Shown here: positions 57,240 to 64,000 of the stretch, one piece after another
Layout: each line of letters opens with the position of its first letter
How positions within the stretch are numbered: the first letter of the stretch is position 1
Assembly: GCA_015501595.1 (NCBI GenBank)
Contig: JADNRX010000273.1
Span: 1-64,000 of the forward strand
Length of the DNA stretch: 64,000 bases
Source: Hymenopellis radicata
Lineage: Eukaryota > Basidiomycota > Agaricomycetes > Agaricales > Physalacriaceae
Reading direction: 5' to 3'
Notes under the pieces: generated by a model
Told to the model about the DNA's origin: nothing
The model's database searches: none
The model's input: the letters and a program-made list of their open reading frames with translations, nothing else
Translations under genes and position numbers: made by a program

Positions 57240-59900
57240 CCAGATTTATTGGCGGTGACAAGAACCGTGAATCCAAGTAGTATTCGGATTCGATCACCGT
57301 TCAGACTCGATCACTCTCCTTATCACCACCACTATCGACGAGCACGATGCTTAGGACGACCACGGCTCTCGACAGCAATGATATGGCAACATACCGCGGG
57401 ATATGCAACCGACTTTGAGTCGTTGCAGAGTGCCAGGGAGACCGACTTTGCGTCGTTTCTATCTGGATGTGGAAACCCCGGAGAGCGAGCTTCAAGGCGC
57501 CACGACACACGCATAAGCCCTCGCATTTGAGGCTGCTCTGTCCACCATGCGGGCTTGAAGCGACGTATACAACAACGTCCCCACCACCATTGTAGTGCGT
57601 AAGCCCTCCACGCTAGGCAGCACAAGGAGCTCGAACGGTTTGTTTATCATTGGCTGCGAGCAGTATGTCCTCTCTTTTTAACGCCCTCGACGGTGCAGAA
57701 CGAGACCGTCGATGGTTTTAACCTTGGTTCACAGGTGTTTCGACAGCCCAGAATGATTGCTGTCCAAAGATCCATACAGCGACGGACCTCTCCTTCTACC
57801 CACCACAGCTCGACGCCCCAGGGCCTAACAACATTCACCGCGCCCTATTTGGCTTCTCTCACCTCCCCGGAACCACAAAATTTTAAATTCAAATCGATGG
57901 ATAACCTGCGCATAAGCCCCAGTCGACGGGCAGCATATCAGCTTTTGACCACGAATCGGACCACGAATTCTTCAGGTACGTTGCGCCGTTTTCGCCGTAA
58001 ATAAACGCGTCGAGTGTGACGAGTTTTCTCTCAGCGAGATTATCGAGTCGCACCCCAATTGGGGAATGGTTCTTGCCCGCAGAATCCTCCTTGGTTTTTG
58101 GCTCCTCAGTTACAATACTATCCCCACTAAGTCCCGGGCCTCATCGACGTCTCATCGTCCTCAATGTTTTGGTGGCAGCGAGTCGGACCGCGAATCCGAA
58201 CCGTGTTCGGATTCGATCTCTTTCCCTCTTCCCACCACCATCGATGCCGACGACCTTCAGGACGACAGACCACGACCTCGGCAGCCATGATACGGCGCCA
58301 TCTGCATACCTGCGACCGACTTTGCGTCGTCGCCCGTGAGCACGGAGACCGACTTTGCGTCGTCTCCCTCTGCAGTCTTTCAAATCGGAGCCACGAGGTG
58401 ACGCCAATAACGGCGGCAACGACAACGTGAAGAGGAACATGTGTCAAATCCGTATTGAACAGCGCACTTTGATTGTCCGCACAGGTGCGTTTCTTGACTA
58501 ACATATTCTCATTGTGCTTACAGCATTGTCTAGTTAGTTAGTTTTTTTTCTATACACCCCCTCCTCGTAGCGACAACGGACACCCGCGTAAGCCCTGGAC
58601 AGAAGGCAGCATATCTTTTCCTCTATTTCCATGTCGAGATGTTGCAACGGCATTGACATTTGTTCGTTTACCCACCATCGACGCTCAGGACGACCGGCAG
58701 TGTTCGTTCTCAGACGGCTTCGCCAGCGACCTCAGGACCAATTTATATCCTCGTCGACTTCAACGTCCACACCAGCGGCGTCCAGTCAATCCCGTATCCC
58801 ACCCCACAACCGCTCATCATCCTCATCCTCGTCCAACTCGTCTGCGGCGTCTAATCGTCCAATCGGCTCCTCAGCGTCCACTTCTTCGCCTGTCTCAGCC
58901 CAGTCATCTGGCTCGACTACGAATTCACGACCGGCGCCCATCACCGCTATCTCAGGGCAATTTCACCGCATTCGAGAAACGCATGTCGCGTGATGATAGT
59001 GGTTTAGCTGCCATGCTGGACACGCCTTTCGCCGATGAGGACAACCCCACTGACGCCAGCTATATAGCCATCACCGTGGATGCGTCTCACGGCGACACCC
59101 GCATAACACTCCGAACTTCACTGGCCCGACTTTCACGGGCCGTCGCGCTGAATGTACTCGAAACCAGCACCCGCTGACGACAATCAGCTGTGCTCGCAAC
59201 ATTGTTGAACATGCATATAAGTCGTTGGGCGAGAAGCCAGTCATCATCGGGGCAGTGTGGGGTTCCAATGGATCTACAGTATGTCTACTATTCGTCTATA
59301 GATGCTCTATGCTGACTATCCTTTAGACCAACACCCCTCGCGGCCCCGAACAGTCGCCATATACTCCGACTTGGAACATCGAAGACCAACCTCCGTGTAA
59401 GTCCCAGTCGACGGGTGGCAGATCATTAAGGTGCACCACGACCTCAACCCGGGACGTACCAGGACCTCAACCCGGCCGTCCGGCTTTAGAGGACGCCAGC
59501 TCCCAGGCAGACGGTAATGAATAGAGGCAATCTTTTCTGGACGCGTGGGACATGTTCACCAGAAACAGGTGTGTGCATTCTACACAGTGACCTAACTCTG
59601 GCGGCTAACGCGCATTCAGAGCACGCTCTGATCCGACACTCCTCTCACCATGGCTGGTTGTTGTCGCGTTGATCCTGCTTGCACCGTATGTGTGCTGCGA
59701 AGGATGACGATCAACGATGAGCTGACTGGCATCGCAAAACAACGATCTGCAGGCACCTCTGTATGAGAGTCGGAATGTGATTATGTCTGGTGCGGTGGCG
59801 CCGACGATGGAGGAGATCGAAGCGGGAGAGAAGCAGTCTGCACAGGACGACGAAGCCTGGCTTCCCAATCCGATGTCCAGGGCTCGGTTGATGTTGAGGT
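57240..59900 (+). repeat. diverged repeat cluster with TAAGCCC motif
   Basis: A ~250-bp unit at about 57250-57520 is repeated at 58165-58410. Both contain TTCGGATTCGATC, CCACCA(C/T)(T/C)ATCGA, AGGACGAC, and ACCGACTTTG(C/A)GTCGT. Between and after them the motif (C/G)TAAGCCC-(~8)-GGC(A/T)GCA recurs. Related sequence occurs inverted inside the hAT-type element (41100-41260). An exon-like piece at 59190-59390 (frame with IIGAVWGSNGST split by a GTATGT...TTTAG intron) may be a captured gene fragment. No transposase is visible. Confidence 0.55.
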
Positions 59901-60315
59901 AAACTGCTGTGCTGTCAAAATTAGCAGAAACTGATTTTCATCTACTACTCCTTACCAGACTGTTTATTTAGCTTAGTTTCTATATATAAATCAACGAATC
60001 CTTGTTGAATATTCTTGTGTGATTGAGATTGCTTGGACCCTTAAGGTGTCTGAGGATAGATGTATTTGTAGTGTGTGCATGAAGTTGCCTGAAGAGGTCT
60101 TTAGATGTCTTGAGTTGAGTGTTGTGATGCTTCAAGGCTTGAGTTGTATAGGGATGGATGTATGGAGAGCCTGTGTCTAAAGTTATCTTGAGATGTCTTT
60201 TGCTGCCTTTTGCTGCCTTGAGTTCCATGTAAATAATACACAAGCTTTGACATCTTCAGAGCTTTACGTCACTTTTGCAGACTTAAGTTTGATGTCATGA
60301 AGACATCAGACTTGG
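59901..60315. other. gene-free interval
   Basis: TG- and AT-rich sequence with repeated GATGTCTTGAG/TTGAGATGTCTT words (60100-60210). No gene seen. Confidence 0.4.
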
Positions 60316-60316
60316 G

Positions 60317-61621
60317 ATGCTTAAATGCAATAGGGCATTTCCTGATGTCTGGACAGCGAGGCACTGGCTCAAAGCTCTTGACTGTCGATATGAGCGGCGG
60401 AAGAATGGGATGTACGTTGACGGTCATGAACGCGATGACGTTGTTGTGTATCGTACGGCGTTCGTGAAGAGATGGCTGCAGGAGTATGAGCCTCGCATGG
60501 TGGTTTATGATAATAACGGAAAACCGATCAAAACGCCCCAAGGATTTGTCCTTTCCGGAAAACGCGCTGGACGGCCATTTCGGCTCATACTTGTCACTCA
60601 CGATGAATCAACATTCTTTGCAAACGACCGCTGTAAATTAGGCTGGCTGCATCCCGACTTCAAGAATAAACCTGAGCCCAAGGGAGATGGTGATTCTGTG
60701 ATGGTGTCAGACTTTCTAACACCAGACTGGGGACGTCTCGTTGATGGCGATGAGTGAGTCCTCCATCTAAAAAATTGAATAATAACTTATCAGACTCAGC
60801 GAGGCTCGCATCCTTTTTCGCGCTGGGAAAAATTGTGATGGATACTTCACCAACACGGAACTGATGGCTCAAGTTGACCACGCGATCGACATTTTCGAGG
60901 CAAAGACCAACGGCCTTGCGACTGGTCTCTTTCTTTTTGATAACGCTCCCAGTCATCAGAAACGTGCACCCGACGCACTCTCAGCGCGTAAAATGCCGAA
61001 AGGACCAAGTGCAACCTGGGGTCAATCGCCACGAATGCGACCAGGCACTCTGCCCGACGGATCTCCCCAGCAATTGTACTGGCCCGACGATCATTCATCC
61101 ATGGGGGGATGGTTCAAGGGCATGGAACAGATCATCCGGGAGCGGAATCTGTGGCTGTCTGATGGATCCGAGCTCCTTGCACAGTGCCAGGGATTCAAAT
61201 GTGCGAAGGACGCGACTGACTGCTGTTGCCGGCGGCTGCTCTTTTGTCAACCAGACTTTGTAGAACAGAAGTCTGCACTTCAGGAGCTGATTGAGAGTCG
61301 GGGTCATATCTGTGACTTCTACCCAAAATATCACTGCGAGCTGAATTTCATAGAGATGTACTGGGGGGCCGCCAAGTTCAGGTACCGTAAATCTGCCAAG
61401 ACGAGCAATATTGATGAGATGGAGGCAAATATCAAGTGATGTCTCGATGACGTGCCGCATGTATCCATCATTCGGTATGCTAATCGTGCGGCACGGTTTA
61501 TTTCTGCATATGCTGCCGGGCTTACAGGCTTAGACTTGGGATATGTTAAAAAGAACTACAAGAGCCATAGAATGCTTCCTCCCAATGTACTTAGAGAGAT
61601 GAGAGAGTCTATGGGTGTATA
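60317..61621 (+). pseudogene. Tc1/IS630-superfamily transposase, 5'-truncated with internal stop
   Basis: The DDE domain is recognisable. First Asp is in LVTHDESTFF, second Asp in LFLFDNAPSH, and Glu in CELNFIEMYWG, with AGKNCDGYFTN, MPGWF-like GGWFKGMEQIIRERNLW and DCCCRRLLF between them. The C-terminus YANRAARFISAYAAGLTGLDL is present after a TGA at 61437-61439, which interrupts the frame in ...NIK*CLDDVP. An intron-like gap lies at 60755-60795. The N-terminal DNA-binding helix-turn-helix region is absent, replaced upstream by unrelated sequence. No terminal repeats were found. Confidence 0.8.
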
Positions 61622-61787
61622 AATCGATTTATTATCCATTTCCTGTCTAATCACGGTGTGGCACAATTTTTCGGATCTGACCCCCCGACTTTGGAACCGT
61701 GACTGCGTGACTGTAACAGCTTACATAAAGTGTCGGATTCCCACGCTCTCCATCTTACCAGCATACCAAGCCACACTCCTACAGTGG

Positions 61788-62768
61788 TCAAATATTTTTA
61801 GAGGTCGTCCCGACCTCGTCCTCGTCAACTCCCTCTCGCTTTCTCTTCCCTCCACACATGTACGAGAGATCGACTCTCGGTGCCATCTTGAATATGATGT
61901 TACGTACAACTGCTTCAACGGATGAACTGGGAATGGCAGTGGGTACGATCGTCAAGGCGCGAGTGGGATTATGGTGTGGAGGCATGTGTTGCGCGTGATA
62001 CAGATGTTCGTGTAGGGCGAGAGCGAATCCGTCCAGGTACCTCTTCTGCAGTTCCAGTTCCATCCTCTTCAGTGCGATGTCGAATTGATTATAGGAAAAG
62101 ATATGTGGGCCCGCGAACTCTGGAAGTACTCGACGGCGGTCTCTCTTGAAATTAGCGCCATCGTCATACATCTGTTGCGTCGCTTTGTTCAAGAGAAATC
62201 TCGTGCCGAAGTAGAGGCATGATTGGGATTTAATCAATGCAAGATAATCGAGATTAAAAGGATAACACTTCCCATCGCGATCACAGCCTGTTCCTTCATA
62301 TCTCTTCGGAACAGTGTCCCTCTCCAACATATCTGCTATTGCCGCTGATGTCAAGAACGGGTCACCGACCCAGAGTACGATTCACTCTTCTAAGCGATTG
62401 TGGATCACGATAGGACGCGCGTAGTCGATTTTGGTAAGGGAGAATGGTGGCATGTCAGCTAAAGTGCCGACCGGAAGAGTGTGATCATGTCCCGATGCAT
62501 ACGGGAACATGAGCGAGTTATTGTCCAATGTGAGTGTGTCATTGAAGACGGTTGAGAGTTGGATTCCGTCTCGTGGAGTCGAATTCGAGAAAAAGAGATT
62601 GTAAAGTCCATGGCGATACGCCGGACACGTAATCTTGCAACGATAGAAGGATTTCAAAGATTTGCGAGTATACCACACAGAAGGGTGTTCCTCCTCTTGC
62701 ATGTCGCGAGAGAAGTATATGTTCTGCTGATAGTCGTCCCCTCGTGCGATAAAGATTCGGTTGGACAT
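61788..62768 (-). pseudogene. unknown ORF with one in-frame TGA
   Basis: From ATG 62768 (MSNRIFIARGDDYQQNIYF) the frame reads 128 codons to a TGA at 62382-62384. It then continues open without shift for about 195 more codons (VLWVGDPFLTSAAIADML onward) to 61788. Splicing out the TGA with the local GT and AG sites puts the rest out of frame, so a nonsense mutation or stop readthrough fits better. The first half is rich in aromatic residues and looks like a compact domain; the tail is basic (GGKRKREG). I do not recognise the family. Confidence 0.5.
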
Positions 62769-62829
62769 GATGGTAGGAAGAGAAAAGGATGAATAGCAAA
62801 GTCTCAGATATGTTTCACACTGGTTGCAA

Positions 62830-63660
62830 AGTTCAGATTTTTTAGGGTTTTTTTAAGTTAAAAATCTTATAGATTTTAAATACTTTTTTTAATCTAAAAT
62901 TTTAAAAATAAAATTCTTAAATGTTACGCTTGAACTTGTAATACTAAAAATTATGTAAAATCCCAAATTAAGGTCATGAATTTCATTTAGAGTATTTCTT
63001 GGATTTTTCACCTATTTTAGAAGGGTAGAATTAGTATAAAAAATTTGAATTCAGGGTTTCAAGTTTTTAAGAAGAAAATTACTAATTAAAGGTGATGATA
63101 ATATTACTGAAAACAGCAGTATTAAATCCAAGAGGCAAATTATAGATTTTCTAAGGATTTACTTAAGTATTATTTATAGATATTAATTATATGTATATTT
63201 AGTAAATTATAAAAGAATTAATATATACTTTCTTTGCAACAGAATTTGCACCAGTACAAGATAAAAATCCAAAATCCAAAATACAGATTTTTTTAGATAA
63301 ACAAAGAATAAGAAAGGTAGAAATAAAATATGAAATACTGCAGTCAAAAATCTAAAATTTATTATAGAGATTTATTTTAGTTTATTGAGTTTAGAATTCG
63401 GAATGTATTAATAGATGTTTATTAGGAAAATATTATAAATATATTCAGTATTATTGTTAGCTGAGAAGATTTGTAAAAAAGGATTAAAAAATCTAAATTC
63501 ATATATTTCAGATTTCTTACTTTAAAAAAGTGAAAAATTATAAATAAAGATAATAAAAAAGATAATATTATATATAGAAATAATTATAGTGAATATGAAT
63601 ATTTGAAATTCAAAATATAAAGCAAAATCAAGAATAAACATAGTATTAGACCTGGATAAT
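62830..63660. other. AT-rich gene-free block
   Basis: About 830 bp is dominated by A and T, with repeated AAAATCTAAAATTT-like and TTATAGATTT words, in sharp contrast to the mixed composition elsewhere. There is no open frame of note. It could be a decayed, heavily mutated repeat or a compositional island. Confidence 0.7.
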
Positions 63661-64000
63661 AGCTGAATGCATCTACACAAAGCAAGCATCGATATGGCTC
63701 TGCACCGACTCTGTAAATGAAATTGGTAATCATATTGTGACAGGTGTTATATAGCTTCATTAATTCTAAAGATATTGTTCAGTATTCTTGCAGATTTTTT
63801 AGAGGACACAGGTCTGGGAAGTTGCCGCAGGGAATCAGAAGGCAGATAAGCAAAAAATCTGAGTTCCGACTTGTGGCATGCTCTAATGCAGGAATGAGTG
63901 GATTTTTATATAATACCGTACTAACATGACTGTAGATTGCATCTATCAGCCCCCGGATTGGCAATCCGCTTGTCCGGATTGTGAATCCGCGTCCAGAATT
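63661..64000. other. right edge, no gene
   Basis: No supported gene. The last 50 bases hold two near-copies of CCGGATTGnnAATCCGC, each partly palindromic. They may be the start of a repeat cut by the window edge. Confidence 0.4.

Noticed and set aside
42656..62768. A TET/JBP dioxygenase gene, often carried by KDZ elements in mushrooms
   Set aside because: I looked for the HxD...H iron-binding pattern in the accessory frames and found no convincing match.
62830..63660. Centromere or replication origin
   Set aside because: AT-richness alone is not evidence, and no repeat structure or known motif supports it.

Overview
The window looks like nuclear DNA of a basidiomycete fungus, most likely an Agaricomycete. 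Genes are split by many short GT-AG introns of about 45-60 nt with tiny exons between them. The recognisable proteins and mobile elements are typical of that group: a KDZ transposase with its cysteine cluster, a Ngaro-like tyrosine-recombinase retrotransposon, an Agaricomycete-type integrase-core protein, a microsomal P450, a KRE6/SKN1 glucan-synthesis protein and an Atg22 transporter.

Layout. 1-1.33 kb: gene-free, two TA-flanked MITEs, one sitting inside an older repeat. 1.3-8.6 kb: three minus-strand genes, two unrecognised and one with a DDE integrase core. 9.35-10.7 kb: a BTB-like protein on the plus strand. 10.7-13.2 kb: repeats, including a degenerate ~25-bp minisatellite and another MITE. 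13.2-23.2 kb: a conventional host block with P450, ATG22-like, TPR protein, zinc alcohol/polyol dehydrogenase and KRE6/SKN1-like GH16. 24.5-33.3 kb: a Ngaro-like element with split direct repeats A1-B1-A2-B2, inserted in a small host ORF and itself split in its reverse transcriptase by a 2.87-kb terminal-inverted-repeat element. 33.6-38.3 kb: a damaged membrane-protein gene and a LINE-type reverse transcriptase remnant. 38.3-41.6 kb: tRNA-like sequence, a MITE, a ~1.1-kb foldback element and a hAT-type element with 8-bp target duplication. 42.6-55.9 kb: a KDZ transposase followed by a train of minus-strand accessory genes and one large divergent plus-strand gene. One accessory protein carries two RNase H1 N-terminal (viroplasmin-like) modules. 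57.2-64 kb: diverged repeats, a Tc1/IS630-type transposase remnant, an unknown ORF with a single in-frame stop, and an AT-rich block.

The 13-23 kb block is ordinary host content. Almost everything else is mobile DNA, its cargo or its debris. Nested insertions at two places can be read base by base because removing the insert and one duplicate restores an open frame. Several frame breaks in otherwise well preserved genes fall in short homopolymers, so some may be assembly errors. Splice models were made by eye, using GT-AG sites, frame continuity and family resemblance; no database search was possible.
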